Below, one piece after another: positions 54,188 through 63,433 of a stretch of DNA of 64,000 nucleotides. The notes under the pieces are model-generated. The model made no database searches and was not told the origin of the DNA. It saw nothing but the letters and a program-made list of their open reading frames with translations. Made by a program: the position numbers and the translations under genes. Every line of letters starts with the position of its first letter. Positions within the stretch are counted from its first letter, which is position 1. This stretch comes from Sharpea porci (GTDB lineage Bacteria; Bacillota_I; Bacilli_A; Erysipelotrichales; Coprobacillaceae), in assembly GCF_009695655.1 (NCBI RefSeq), contig NZ_VUNM01000004.1:36070-100069 (forward strand), given 5' to 3'.

Positions 54188-55486
54188 TTAATCCTCCTCA
54201 AATCTGACCTTTAAACTATTCGCATGAGCATCCAAGCCTTCCTTATGGGCAAATGTCATAACATCATCTTTAAATGTCGCTAAGACATCCTTTGGATAAT
54301 AAGAATAAGCGGAATGCTTAATGAAATCATAAACACCTAAAGCACTATAGAACTTCGCAGTTCCCCCAGTAGGTAGGACATGGTTCGTACCTGACATATA
54401 GTCACCAAGAGGTTCTGGTGAATATTCTCCTAGGAAGATACTTCCGGCATTGGTGATAAGTGGTAATGCTTCAATAGGATTGGCAGTTAAGACTTCAAGA
54501 TGTTCTGGCGCTAAGTCATTTGAGACTTCAAAGGCATGCTTCAAATCATCGGCAAGTACAGCCCCACCATAATTCTTAATCGACTCGCGAATAATCTCAG
54601 CTCTAGGCAAACTGACAATCTGTCTTTCTAGTTCCTGATCCACTTCATCTATAAGCTTTTCACTTGTCGTAATCAGAATAGCTGAGGCGAGACGGTCATG
54701 TTCAGCCTGACTCATCAAGTCAGCAGCTACATATTTAGGATTTGCGCTTTCATCAGCTACAATAAGGATTTCTGATGGACCAGCAATCATATCAATATCA
54801 ACAACCCCATAACATAACTTCTTAGCTGTTGCGACAAAGATATTACCAGGGCCAACAATCTTATCTGCTTTCTTGATCGTCTTTGTGCCATAGGCAGCTG
54901 CAGCAACCCCCTGTGCTCCACCAGCTTTATAGATAGTCTCAATACCAGCGACATAAGCAGCAGCTAAAATGACATCCGATACCTTTCCATCAGCCTTAAC
55001 TGGCGTAATAATATAGAGATGTTTAACCCCAGCAAGCTTCGCAGGAATGGCATTCATCATAACTGTTGAAGGATATGTTGCCGTTCCACCTGGTACATAG
55101 AGAGCAACAGTATCAATAGGTGTGACCTTGCTGCCAAGAATAACACCATCTTCCTTATATATCGTCCAGCTTTTTTCAACCTGGTTCTTATGATAAGTGA
55201 TGAGCTGTTCTTTTGTACGTTCAAGAATACGGATAAAATCAGGACCGATACGTGTTACGGCATCCATGATTTCCTGTTTTGTCACAATCAGATCAGTAGC
55301 ACTTTCTGGCTTGAAGCCATCAAACTTCGCACAATATTCCAAGAGTGCCTTATCTCCCCCATTAGCAACATTGGTAATAATGTCAAGAACACTCTTGTTG
55401 ACTTCGGCTGAAATTTCTGTCTTACGGCCATGTAATTTCGTTTCTATTTCCTTAAGATTCCCCTTAAATGTCATTCTTTTCAACAT
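54188..55486 (-). CDS. hisD: Histidinol dehydrogenase
   Basis: 432 residues: GSKVTPIDTVALYVPGGTA, AGGAQGVAAAAYGT, DMIAGPSEILIVAD, LMSQAEHD and PTGGTAKFYSALGVYDF. Zn ligands and catalytic His/Glu in the LAPEHLE motif. Performs the last two oxidations, histidinol to histidine. Confidence 0.97.
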   Translation of the reverse strand: MLKRMTFKGNLKEIETKLHGRKTEISAEVNKSVLDIITNVANGGDKALLEYCAKFDGFKPESATDLIVTKQEIMDAVTRIGPDFIRILERTKEQLITYHKNQVEKSWTIYKEDGVILGSKVTPIDTVALYVPGGTATYPSTVMMNAIPAKLAGVKHLYIITPVKADGKVSDVILAAAYVAGIETIYKAGGAQGVAAAAYGTKTIKKADKIVGPGNIFVATAKKLCYGVVDIDMIAGPSEILIVADESANPKYVAADLMSQAEHDRLASAILITTSEKLIDEVDQELERQIVSLPRAEIIRESIKNYGGAVLADDLKHAFEVSNDLAPEHLEVLTANPIEALPLITNAGSIFLGEYSPEPLGDYMSGTNHVLPTGGTAKFYSALGVYDFIKHSAYSYYPKDVLATFKDDVMTFAHKEGLDAHANSLKVRFEED

Positions 55487-55488
55487 TG

Positions 55489-56109
55489 TTATTCTTCCCC
55501 CTTTAATGCATTAATGAGTTTAAAGATTTCATCACGTTTATATTTATAACTGACTTTATTGACAACCATCCGTGTTGAAACATCAGCAACCTTGTCAATC
55601 ACTTCTAGGCCATTGGCTTTAAGTGTTGACCCTGTTTCCACAATATCCACAATCGCATCACTCAGTCCTACAACTGGCCCTAATTCCACAGAACCTTCAA
55701 GCTTAATAATTTCTACATCTTCTCTTTGACGAGCAAAGTATTCTTTAGCGACCTTGGTATACTTCGAGGCAATTTTCTTACGGCGTTCAAAATGCTTCTC
55801 TTTATATTCAGGATAGGCACATAGCGCAAAGAAACATTTCCCAATTTCAAGATCCAACATTTCGTAATAATCATCATAATCCGATTCCATCAATGTATCC
55901 GATCCGACAAAACCAACATCCACAATCCCATGTTCAAGAAAAGTAAGAACATCATTGCTTTTCGCAAAGATCATCTGGATACCATCCTTAGTTTCAATAA
56001 GAAGTTCACGGTCTTTATGAAAGATAGGATCCATATCAAAGCCTTGCTTAGCTAGCAGCTGACAAACCTGCTTTTCAATACGTCCTTTTGTAATCGCAAT
56101 CTTAATCAT
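55489..56109 (-). CDS. hisG: ATP phosphoribosyltransferase, short form
   Basis: 206 residues, the short HisG that lacks the C-terminal regulatory domain and needs His[46 protein letters not shown] (PRPP loop). The start at 56109 is set by AAGGAGG nine bases upstream; it overlaps hisZ by 8 bp. Confidence 0.95.
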   Translation of the reverse strand: MIKIAITKGRIEKQVCQLLAKQGFDMDPIFHKDRELLIETKDGIQMIFAKSNDVLTFLEHGIVDVGFVGSDTLMESDYDDYYEMLDLEIGKCFFALCAYPEYKEKHFERRKKIASKYTKVAKEYFARQREDVEIIKLEGSVELGPVVGLSDAIVDIVETGSTLKANGLEVIDKVADVSTRMVVNKVSYKYKRDEIFKLINALKGEE

Positions 56110-57067
56110 TGGCTTCATCCTCCTTGCTTAATGCTTCAAGTAATGTATTCAGGTGATAGGAGAAGCCAATGGCTGGCACTTCCTTATCAAAATAACTTAG
56201 AAGCTTATCGTAGCGTCCCCCTGAGAGTATGGCATAGGCTGAATAGTAGCTATAGCCCTTGATCATGATACCAGTATAGTAATTCTGAGTAGGCACCATG
56301 CAGAGATCAAAGACCATATCTTCTTTCATTGTACTAATGTCATACATTGCTATCATTTCATCAATTGCTTCAAGTAAGATATCATCATCGATAATGTCTT
56401 TCATCTTCTTTAAATCTTCGATATCACCAAATGAATAAGGCAGCTTCAACAACAACTCTTTAAGCGAACCGGTAAATCCTTTCTCTTCCACAAAGCTCTT
56501 CATGCGTGAATTTGCTTTTTTATCAAGGATATAGCGTAAGCGATCATCTTGTACGAGTGTCTCTAAGCGATGGAAGAATTTCGCATGACCGAGTTCTAGC
56601 TTTGGATTGGTGATACCAATCGACTTCATAGATGCTTCAACAAGTGCTAAGCACTCAGCATCTCCCTCATAGCCACCTTTACCAAGAAGTTCCATCCCCC
56701 CTTGATAAAGCTCACTACTTCTTCCCTTATGACGTTCCTGAATACGATAGACCTTACCAAAATAACTATAGCGTCTTGTTGCACTTGTATGCGCATTGTT
56801 GTAAAGACGAGCAATTGGAACTGTAAAGTCAGCACGTAAAGTAATGAGTTTGCCTTCACCATTCACAAATTCAAACATGCTTTCTTCATTATCATTACGG
56901 ATTTCCTGATAGAGATTGGCATATTCAAATGTAGGTAACATCAGTTCCTCATAGCCATGGGATTGAAAGAGGCTTCTTAGCTGACTTTCGATTGAACGTA
57001 ATTTTGTGGCATCGAGACTTGCCGCATCGGTACTTTCTTCCGGTATTAAATATTTAAATTCTTCCAT
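56102..57067 (-). CDS. hisZ: ATP phosphoribosyltransferase regulatory subunit
   Basis: 321 residues, a class II aminoacyl-tRNA synthetase-like fold related to HisRS without its anticodon domain: [47 protein letters not shown]. It forms the hetero-octamer with HisG and gives histidine feedback. First structural gene of the operon; AAGGAGAGG precedes the ATG. Confidence 0.95.
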   Translation of the reverse strand: MEEFKYLIPEESTDAASLDATKLRSIESQLRSLFQSHGYEELMLPTFEYANLYQEIRNDNEESMFEFVNGEGKLITLRADFTVPIARLYNNAHTSATRRYSYFGKVYRIQERHKGRSSELYQGGMELLGKGGYEGDAECLALVEASMKSIGITNPKLELGHAKFFHRLETLVQDDRLRYILDKKANSRMKSFVEEKGFTGSLKELLLKLPYSFGDIEDLKKMKDIIDDDILLEAIDEMIAMYDISTMKEDMVFDLCMVPTQNYYTGIMIKGYSYYSAYAILSGGRYDKLLSYFDKEVPAIGFSYHLNTLLEALSKEDEAND

Positions 57068-57084
57068 AACATCCTCTCCTTAAA

Positions 57085-57114
57085 GAAAAAAAGTGGGTTA
57101 CTAATAACCCACTT
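57085..57114 (-). terminator. his attenuator terminator
   Basis: Minus strand: AAGTGGGTTA, short loop, TAACCCACTT, then seven Ts, placed between the leader peptide and hisZ. Confidence 0.88.
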
Positions 57115-57185
57115 AGAAATATTGAGTATTAGATCACAGTCCTTTATTTATATGTCAAAGGGGACTGTATCATGATGATACAACC

Positions 57186-57239
57186 CTAGGTTCTGTGATG
57201 ATGGCGATGTAATTTTGAATAATTTCTTGTGTTTTTCAT
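57186..57239 (-). CDS. hisL: his operon leader peptide
   Basis: Seventeen codons reading MKNTRNYSKLHRHHHRT, then TAG; GAGGTAG is 6 bp upstream. Four His codons in five positions just before the stop are the hallmark of histidine attenuation. Between the peptide and the terminator, ACAGTCCCCTTT can pair with AAAGGACTGT, giving alternative structures. No T-box motif is present. Confidence 0.85.
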   Translation of the reverse strand: MKNTRNYSKLHRHHHRT

Positions 57240-57282
57240 AAATATCTACCTCGCTTGTTGTAATAATAGCACAAGAGAACAT

Positions 57283-57315
57283 GAAAAAAAAGAACTAATT
57301 TCATAAATTAGTTCT
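57283..57315 (-). terminator. Terminator of the AEC transporter gene
   Basis: Minus strand: AGAACTAATT, loop, AATTAGTTCT, then a long T-run; touches the stop codon. Confidence 0.85.
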
Positions 57316-58252
57316 ATAAACCAACCGCGAGACTATAGACCATATTTAATAATGGCATGGTGAATAAGCAGAAGATGACTGTCATCGCATTAATAAGCGA
57401 AGCCTCTTTTTCTTCATTATGATAGATTGAGGCAAACTGGGTAACAGTTGAAGCACTTGGCCCACTTGCCGCTAGTAAAGAGATCATCAAGACCTTATCT
57501 GCTCCTACAAAGAGCTTGTTGATATGGCATAGGACGATGATGGCGAGAAAGAGTGCTGGTAAGAATATTAAGCGGAAGAAACTGATGATATAGACGCGTT
57601 TATTAGTAAAAGCTTCTTTCATATGCATCTCAGAAAGCAACATTCCCACTACCAGCATTGATAATGGCCCCATTGGGCTCTGGGCTGAATTGAGTGCACT
57701 ATAAAGCATTGTTGGTAAATGAATATGGGCAATACAAAGAATTATACCTAAGGCAATTGCCACCATGTTGACATTGAGTAAGATATGTCTGATTTCAAAA
57801 TGGGCATCCCCACTCATAATCGTCTTACAATGTGTCCAAAGCAGGATGATTTGGACCATCATGTAGCCTGAGGCATAAAAGACCATCTTCTGCCCTAAGA
57901 CTAGGGTGACTAAAGGCAGTATCAGATTGCCACAGTTACTATAAATCATGCTGGCTTGTTCCATGGCATTATAATGTAAGAAATGATCCAACAAACCAAC
58001 AACACCAAAATAAAGAATATGTACGCCAATAGCTGCTACTAAAGCTAAAAGAAAGCCCTGCATATGACTAGGTGTCAGTTCAATCTGGAAAGCAATAATA
58101 ATAGCTGCTGGAGCACACATATAGAGAACAAGCTTGGATAGTATAGAAGCGTCACTTGCCTTCAAGATGCCCGTCTTGACAAGCACATAACCCACAATCA
58201 CCAATAAAAACAACGCCCCTATCTGCGTCGCTAAAGAAATACTTAAAGCCAT
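57314..58252 (-). CDS. AEC-family transporter
   Basis: 312 residues with about ten membrane helices in two halves. LYMCAPAAIIIAF in the first half and LLAASGPSASTVTQFASIY in the second are typical of the auxin efflux carrier/malate permease superfamily. Substrates are usually organic acids; not resolvable here. Stands alone. Confidence 0.88.
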   Translation of the reverse strand: MALSISLATQIGALFLLVIVGYVLVKTGILKASDASILSKLVLYMCAPAAIIIAFQIELTPSHMQGFLLALVAAIGVHILYFGVVGLLDHFLHYNAMEQASMIYSNCGNLILPLVTLVLGQKMVFYASGYMMVQIILLWTHCKTIMSGDAHFEIRHILLNVNMVAIALGIILCIAHIHLPTMLYSALNSAQSPMGPLSMLVVGMLLSEMHMKEAFTNKRVYIISFFRLIFLPALFLAIIVLCHINKLFVGADKVLMISLLAASGPSASTVTQFASIYHNEEKEASLINAMTVIFCLFTMPLLNMVYSLAVGL

Positions 58253-58279
58253 AATTCCACCTCGCCCTCCATCTTAAAA

Positions 58280-58308
58280 CAAAAAGAAAAAGCCGTTTAA
58301 GCTTTTTC
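58280..58308 (-). terminator. Terminator of the 138-residue membrane protein gene
   Basis: Minus strand: AAAAGC and GCTTTT arms followed by Ts. Confidence 0.6.
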
Positions 58309-58319
58309 TCAAATTGAAA

Positions 58320-58736
58320 TTATTTCTTTCTCTTTTTCTTATTTTTGTTTTTCTTGTCATCAAAAGCTGCCTTAAGCATCTGATAGTCTGCATTCGCTTT
58401 AGCTGCATTAAAGACATAGAGATTAGTCGTACGATTCAGATACCCCACCTTAATACGATGCTTGCCAACAACCTCAAAACTCTTAATATCCTTATATTCC
58501 ACAAGCACAGGAATCAACATAATGACTTTCCATTCATAAGTCACTAAATAGCTATCATCAAAAGTCACATTATAGCTAAAAATCAATAAGCTGACAGCGA
58601 GCACACAAATCACATAACCAATAGCTCCCCTTGTGAAATCCTTTGATACAATCATCGTATAATTCGTTAAAATAAAAAGCAATGCCGCCATCGTACCAAT
58701 AATAATCGTAAAACGCATATCTTTGTATTTCTTCAT
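58320..58736 (-). CDS. Small membrane protein with PH-like soluble domain
   Basis: 138 residues: helices ~8-27 and ~38-57, then a ~70-residue domain (VTFDDSYLVTYEWKVIMLIPVLVEYKDIKSFEVVGKHRIKVGY, shown here in two overlapping parts) resembling bacterial PH-type YdbT domains, and a Lys-rich tail (KKNKNKKKRKK). Start set by GGGGTGAT. Function unknown. Confidence 0.68.
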   Translation of the reverse strand: MKKYKDMRFTIIIGTMAALLFILTNYTMIVSKDFTRGAIGYVICVLAVSLLIFSYNVTFDDSYLVTYEWKVIMLIPVLVEYKDIKSFEVVGKHRIKVGYLNRTTNLYVFNAAKANADYQMLKAAFDDKKNKNKKKRKK

Positions 58737-58774
58737 ATGATCACCCCACACAATATATCACACATTTTGGTTGT

Positions 58775-58802
58775 TTGACAAAGGTATTTACCATGTTACA
58801 AT
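58775..58802 (+). promoter_or_regulatory. Aquaporin promoter
   Basis: TTGACA (58775-58780), 16-bp spacer, TACAAT (58797-58802). Confidence 0.7.
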
Positions 58803-58821
58803 AGGGGCTGGAGGAAATTAT

Positions 58822-59535
58822 ATGAAAAATGTAAACTTAAGAGCTTATTTAGCTGAGTTTGTCGGAACACTGATTCTTGTCTTTATGGGAACAGGATGTG
58901 CAACTGTTTATAGTAGTTCAGTTGCCGGTATTCTAGGTACTTCTTTAGCTTTTGGTTTAGCTCTTGCTTCAATTTATTATGGATTTGGTAAGATTTCTGG
59001 AGGACATGTGAATCCAGCTGTATCGATTGCAATGTACTTTGATGGACGTATGTCTTTAAAAGATTTGATTTTCTATATCATCAGCCAGATTTTAGGTGCT
59101 CTTGCCGGTAGTGGTTTATTGTTTGCGATTTTGAAGAATGTCCCAAAAGCCACAATTACAACTCTTGGTTTAGGCCAGAATGGCTATGATGCCGCTAGTG
59201 CTATTAATATTGGTGTGACAGGAGCTATTATTACAGAAATCATTCTTACATGTATCTTTGTCTTAACTGTTCTTGGCGCAACAAAGAATGAACGTTATAA
59301 GAATGTCGCTGGTATTGCGATTGGTGGCGCATTGACACTTGTGCATTTACTTGGTTATTCGATTACTGGTACATCAGTCAACCCTGCCCGTTCTTTAGCC
59401 CCAGCACTTGTTCTTAAGATGGTAGGTGTAAGTACTGCTCTTAATCAAGTTTGGGTCTTTATTGCTGGTCCAGTACTTGGCAGTTTGATTGCCGTATTCT
59501 TATTTAAAGTCTTCACATACAAGAAAGAAGATTAA
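58822..59535 (+). CDS. Aquaporin (AqpZ-like MIP channel)
   Basis: 237 residues, six helices and two NPA half-helices (SGGHVNPAVS, GTSVNPARS). His in LTLVHLLGYS and Arg in NPAR suggest the narrow water-selective filter of AqpZ and not a glycerol facilitator. The start at 58822 is fixed by GGAGG eight bases upstream. Monocistronic. Confidence 0.92.
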   Translation: MKNVNLRAYLAEFVGTLILVFMGTGCATVYSSSVAGILGTSLAFGLALASIYYGFGKISGGHVNPAVSIAMYFDGRMSLKDLIFYIISQILGALAGSGLLFAILKNVPKATITTLGLGQNGYDAASAINIGVTGAIITEIILTCIFVLTVLGATKNERYKNVAGIAIGGALTLVHLLGYSITGTSVNPARSLAPALVLKMVGVSTALNQVWVFIAGPVLGSLIAVFLFKVFTYKKED

Positions 59536-59539
59536 TCCT

Positions 59540-59565
59540 GAGCAGTCATGGACTGCTCTTTTTTC
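59540..59565 (+). terminator. Aquaporin terminator
   Basis: GAGCAGT, CATGG loop, ACTGCTC, TTTTTT. Confidence 0.9.
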
Positions 59566-59714
59566 TTATTTCTTTTTCGCTTTTTTAGAAATATTAACGA
59601 TATTTTTCTTTCATTTATACAAATTTAATAACATATTACTCTTTTGATAAAAATTTACTTTGTCTTTTAGAAAATATGACTTATAATGTTTTTACATACG
59701 AGGAGGATATCTTG

Positions 59715-61061
59715 ATGGGATACGTAGAAAGAGTATTAGAAGAATTAGAAAAGAAGAATCCTGGTCAGCCAGAATTCTTAGAAGCAGTTACAGGTGTCTT
59801 AAATAGCTTAAAGCCAGTTATTGAAGCACATCCTGAATATGAAAAAGCTGCTTTATTAGAAAGATTGGTTGAACCAGAAAGACAGATTATGTTTAAAGTA
59901 CCATGGGTTGATGACAACGGTCAGGTACATGTGAATAGAGGTTTCCGTGTACAGTTCAATTCAGCTATTGGTCCATATAAAGGTGGTTTAAGATTCCACC
60001 CATCTGTTAACCTTTCAATCATTAAATTCTTAGGTTTTGAACAGATTTTCAAAAACTCACTTACAACATTACCAATTGGTGGTGCTAAAGGTGGATCTGA
60101 CTTTGATCCACAGGGCAAGAGTGACGGGGAAGTAATGCGTTTCTGCCAGAGCTTCATGACTGAACTTTATCGCCATATTGGTCCTGATGTTGACGTACCA
60201 GCTGGTGATATTGGTGTTGGCGGAAGAGAAATTGGTTACTTATATGGTCAATATAAGAGAATCACAAACTCTTGGAATAATGGTGTCTTAACTGGTAAAG
60301 GGATGACATTTGGTGGTTCATTAATTCGTCCTGAAGCTACTGGTTTTGGTTGTGTATACTATGGTGATGAAGTCTTAAAGCACTTCAATGAATCATATGA
60401 AGGCAAGACAATTGTTATGTCTGGTTATGGTAATGTTGCTTGGGGTATTGCCCAGAAGGCTACTGAATATGGTGCTAAAGTCGTAACAATCTCTGGTAGA
60501 GATGGTTATGTTTATGACAAAGAAGGCATTAATACAAAAGAAAAATGGGACTTCTTAGTAGAAATCCGTACAAAGAATGAAGTCAAATTAAAAGACTATG
60601 CAGAGAAGTTTGGGGCTGAGTTCCATCCTGGTGAAAAGCCATGGGGCAAAGTGAAAGCTGATATCGCCTTCCCATCAGCAACACAAAATGAAATTGATGA
60701 AAATGATGCTAAGGCATTAATTGAATCTGGTGTGAAATATGTATTTGAAGGTGCCAATATGCCTACAACACCAGGTGCTCAGAAAGTCTTTAGAGAAGCT
60801 AAAGTTGTTGAAGCTCCAGCTAAGGCATCTAATGCCGGTGGGGTTGCCGTATCTGCCTTAGAAATGGCTCAGAACTCTATGCGTTATAACTGGACTGCTG
60901 AAGAAGTTGACAACAAATTAAAGACAATCATGAAAGATATTGTTGCGAATTCAGTAGCTGCAGCCAAGAAATATAACTTAGGCTATGATTTAATTGCTGG
61001 TGGTAATATTGCTGGTTTTGAAAAAGTAGCTGAAGCGATGATGGCTCAGGGATTATATTAA
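59715..61061 (+). CDS. gdhA: Glutamate dehydrogenase (NADP-type, hexameric)
   Basis: 448 residues: FRVQFNSAIGPYKGGLRFHP, PIGGAKGGSDFDPQGKSD (catalytic Lys), DVPAGDIGVGGREIGYL, and Rossmann VMSGYGNVAWG. Size and motifs match the small hexameric class that fixes ammonia on 2-oxoglutarate. GAGGAGG precedes a TTG-ATG pair; ATG at 59715 is preferred. Confidence 0.96.
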   Translation: MGYVERVLEELEKKNPGQPEFLEAVTGVLNSLKPVIEAHPEYEKAALLERLVEPERQIMFKVPWVDDNGQVHVNRGFRVQFNSAIGPYKGGLRFHPSVNLSIIKFLGFEQIFKNSLTTLPIGGAKGGSDFDPQGKSDGEVMRFCQSFMTELYRHIGPDVDVPAGDIGVGGREIGYLYGQYKRITNSWNNGVLTGKGMTFGGSLIRPEATGFGCVYYGDEVLKHFNESYEGKTIVMSGYGNVAWGIAQKATEYGAKVVTISGRDGYVYDKEGINTKEKWDFLVEIRTKNEVKLKDYAEKFGAEFHPGEKPWGKVKADIAFPSATQNEIDENDAKALIESGVKYVFEGANMPTTPGAQKVFREAKVVEAPAKASNAGGVAVSALEMAQNSMRYNWTAEEVDNKLKTIMKDIVANSVAAAKKYNLGYDLIAGGNIAGFEKVAEAMMAQGLY

Positions 61062-61065
61062 TAAG

Positions 61066-61089
61066 AAGGGAACATTTGTTCCCTTTTTG
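61066..61089 (+). terminator. gdhA terminator
   Basis: GGGAAC, ATTT, GTTCCC, TTTTT. Confidence 0.88.
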
Positions 61090-61102
61090 ATTAGGGGGAT
61101 TT

Positions 61103-61300
61103 ATGCGTTATAAAATTATTGAGATATTAGAGCCTGATTTTGGTTGTGAAGGAAGACCGGAAGTCTATGTACAGGTGGATGATGTTGTGGTTGAAGATGA
61201 TTTAGGATCACAACATATTCTTAAGATGGAAGATGCTAAGCTTTATGAATTAAAGCTTGATATAGGAAGTTATATGGAAATAGAAGAGGTGGACGATTAG
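61103..61300 (+). CDS. Small conserved-looking acidic protein
   Basis: 65 residues, acidic, beta-rich (MRYKIIEILEPDFGCEGR, VQVDDVVVEDD, YMEIEEVDD). GGGGG is 4-8 bp before the ATG, and the gene has its own terminator. No family recognised; its small size and isolation make function unreadable. Confidence 0.7.
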   Translation: MRYKIIEILEPDFGCEGRPEVYVQVDDVVVEDDLGSQHILKMEDAKLYELKLDIGSYMEIEEVDD

Positions 61301-61312
61301 TCCACCCCTTTT
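61286..61312 (+). terminator. Terminator of the 65-residue gene
   Basis: GGTGGAC, GATTA, GTCCACC, CCTTTT; overlaps the stop. Confidence 0.8.
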
Positions 61313-61313
61313 A

Positions 61314-62192
61314 CTACTTATTCAATTTATGCATGATTGATGCCCCTAAGATATGGGGACCAGTATGACAGACAATGATTTCACTAAGTGGCACAACAGT
61401 AATAGGATAATCCATACGCTGAGGGAAAGCTTCAGCAATTTCTTGTGCAAAGACTAGCGCTTCATCACGATTACCAGCATAAGCTACCCCAAAATAACAC
61501 TCTTTCCCCTCAGGATCATTGAACTTCTCTAAAGCATCATGTTTTAATGCTTTGATGATTTCTCTCTTAATCCCCTTTTTCGTACGTGCTCTTGTGAAGG
61601 TATCGAGATGACCTCCCTCAACAATGGTCAGCACAGGCTTTATTTTTAAGATTGAACCAATAGCCGCAACAGCTGGTGTTAAACGCCCACCAGCCTTTAA
61701 GAAATCAAGTGTTTCTAAACCAATATAAATCGTATTATCATCATGAGATGCTTCAAGAATCTCTTTCATTTCTTTTGCAGAATGACCTTCATCAATAAGC
61801 TTGAGTGCTTGTAAAACACTGATTTTCTGTGAAAAAGATACTTTTCTATTATCGACAACCTGTATTCTTTCCTCATCCAAATCACTTGCAAGCATAATAG
61901 CGGACTGACAAGTACTCGATAAACCACTCGTTAAAGGAATATGAACAATTGCATCATAGTCTTTTAATAGATCCTGCCATATTTCTTCAATAGTATAGAG
62001 TTCTGGCTGGGATGTATGAATGGTAGCAGTGGGTTTAAGAGCATTATAGAAGTCTTCTTCAGTAATATTGACATCTTCAAAATATGTCTTTTCATCAATA
62101 CTGAAGGGCATAGGAATCACGGTTATACCGAGCTTTTGGGCTTCTTCTTGGCTGATGCCACTACCTGAGTCCGTTGTTATTGCTATGTTCAT
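61314..62192 (-). CDS. DegV-family fatty-acid-binding protein, copy 2
   Basis: 292 residues, two-domain DegV fold: TTDSGSGIS at the N-terminus, TSQPELYTIEEIW, IPLTSGLSSTCQSA, LKAGGRLTPAVAAIGSILKIKP, CHTGPHILGA. Homologues (FakB) bind fatty acids for the FakA kinase. It is a close paralogue of the gene just upstream, with a separate ribosome site (AGGTGATT). Confidence 0.92.
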   Translation of the reverse strand: MNIAITTDSGSGISQEEAQKLGITVIPMPFSIDEKTYFEDVNITEEDFYNALKPTATIHTSQPELYTIEEIWQDLLKDYDAIVHIPLTSGLSSTCQSAIMLASDLDEERIQVVDNRKVSFSQKISVLQALKLIDEGHSAKEMKEILEASHDDNTIYIGLETLDFLKAGGRLTPAVAAIGSILKIKPVLTIVEGGHLDTFTRARTKKGIKREIIKALKHDALEKFNDPEGKECYFGVAYAGNRDEALVFAQEIAEAFPQRMDYPITVVPLSEIIVCHTGPHILGASIMHKLNK

Positions 62193-62268
62193 GATGAATC
62201 ACCTCAATAGATAATTATAATGAAGCATGCATGTCTCTTCAAGAGAATATTTGTATACAAAAGATGAA

Positions 62269-63150
62269 CTAGAGTTCTGGCAATTTATGCATGATGGCAG
62301 CCCCAAGAATACCTGGTCCTGTATGACATACAACAATCTCACTGAGTGGTTCTACCGTAATAGGGACATCCATGCGTGAAGGAAATGCTTCAGCAATCTC
62401 ACTCGCAAAAGCTTCTGCTTCATCACGATTACCGGCATAAGCTACCCCAAAATAGCACTCTCTTCCTTCAGGATCATCAAACTTCTCTAAAGCATCTTTC
62501 TTTAAGGCATTGATGATTTCTCGCTTAATGCCCTTTTTACTACGTGCTTTTGAATATGTATCAAGACGGCCTCCCTCCACAATTGTGAGTACTGGCTTAA
62601 TCTTCAACAATGAACCCACAGCTGCCACAGCTGGCGTAATACGCCCTCCTGCCTTAAGAAAAGACAATGTCTCTAAGCCAATATAGATCGTATTATCCGC
62701 ATTATGATCTTCGAGGATATTTTTAATTTCATTTGCACTTTTGCCTCTTTTCACAAGTTCCAGTGCTTCAAGAACACTTCTTCTTTGTGTCAAAGAGACC
62801 TTTCGGTTATCAACAACATGTATTCTCTTTTCATCAATTTCACTTGCCACAAGAAATGCTGACTGGAAAGTACCAGAAAGGCCACTAGAAATAGGAATAT
62901 GGACAATAGAATCATATTCTTTTAATAATTTAGACCAGATTTCTTCCAAAGTATAAACTGCTGGCTGAGATGTATGTATTGGTAAATGAGATTCTAATGC
63001 CTGATAGAATTCTGCTTCAGTAATATTCACATCTTCAAAGTAGGTTTCATCTTGAATCATAAAAGGCATTGGGATAACAGTGACGCCTAAACGTTTTGCT
63101 TCTTCCTGGCTAATACCACTGCCTGAATCTGTTGTAATCACAATCTTCAT
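62269..63150 (-). CDS. DegV-family fatty-acid-binding protein, copy 1
   Basis: 293 residues, same motifs as 61314-62192 (TTDSGSGIS, ISSGLSGTFQSA, LKAGGRITPAVAAVGSLLKIKP, CHTGPGILGA), roughly three quarters identical. GGAGG precedes the ATG. Tandem FakB-like copies often differ in the acyl chain bound. Confidence 0.92.
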   Translation of the reverse strand: MKIVITTDSGSGISQEEAKRLGVTVIPMPFMIQDETYFEDVNITEAEFYQALESHLPIHTSQPAVYTLEEIWSKLLKEYDSIVHIPISSGLSGTFQSAFLVASEIDEKRIHVVDNRKVSLTQRRSVLEALELVKRGKSANEIKNILEDHNADNTIYIGLETLSFLKAGGRITPAVAAVGSLLKIKPVLTIVEGGRLDTYSKARSKKGIKREIINALKKDALEKFDDPEGRECYFGVAYAGNRDEAEAFASEIAEAFPSRMDVPITVEPLSEIVVCHTGPGILGAAIMHKLPEL

Positions 63151-63339
63151 TACTTAATCCTCCTGCTCACGAGGATTATATACTGTATTATTTTGAATTT
63201 CAATATTTATATTTTGAAATTCATATTATGTTCATGTCAATTTTTAGTAATATTTTTGTTATTTATACCCCACGAATTGCATACAAAACAAGTATGTTAT
63301 AAAATAAATCCTCATTTGCACAGTGGACCTATATAAAGA

Positions 63340-63368
63340 GAAAAAAACGTTGATATTCCAACGTTTTA
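63340..63368. terminator. Hairpin upstream of the degV pair, near the IS3 end
   Basis: AACGTTG (63346-63352) pairs with CAACGTT (63359-63365), with an A-run on the left and Ts on the right. The gene-free stretch 63151-63433 holds nothing else I can support. Confidence 0.45.
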
Positions 63369-63433
63369 CTTCCATGCATCTCGATATTTTAGCGTCTTTT
63401 GCGAATACACTATCGCCCGCAGAAGTGGTACTA

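Noticed and set aside
57068..57280. T-box upstream of the his operon
   Set aside because: No AGGGTGGNACCGCG-type T-box sequence; the His-rich leader peptide explains the terminator.
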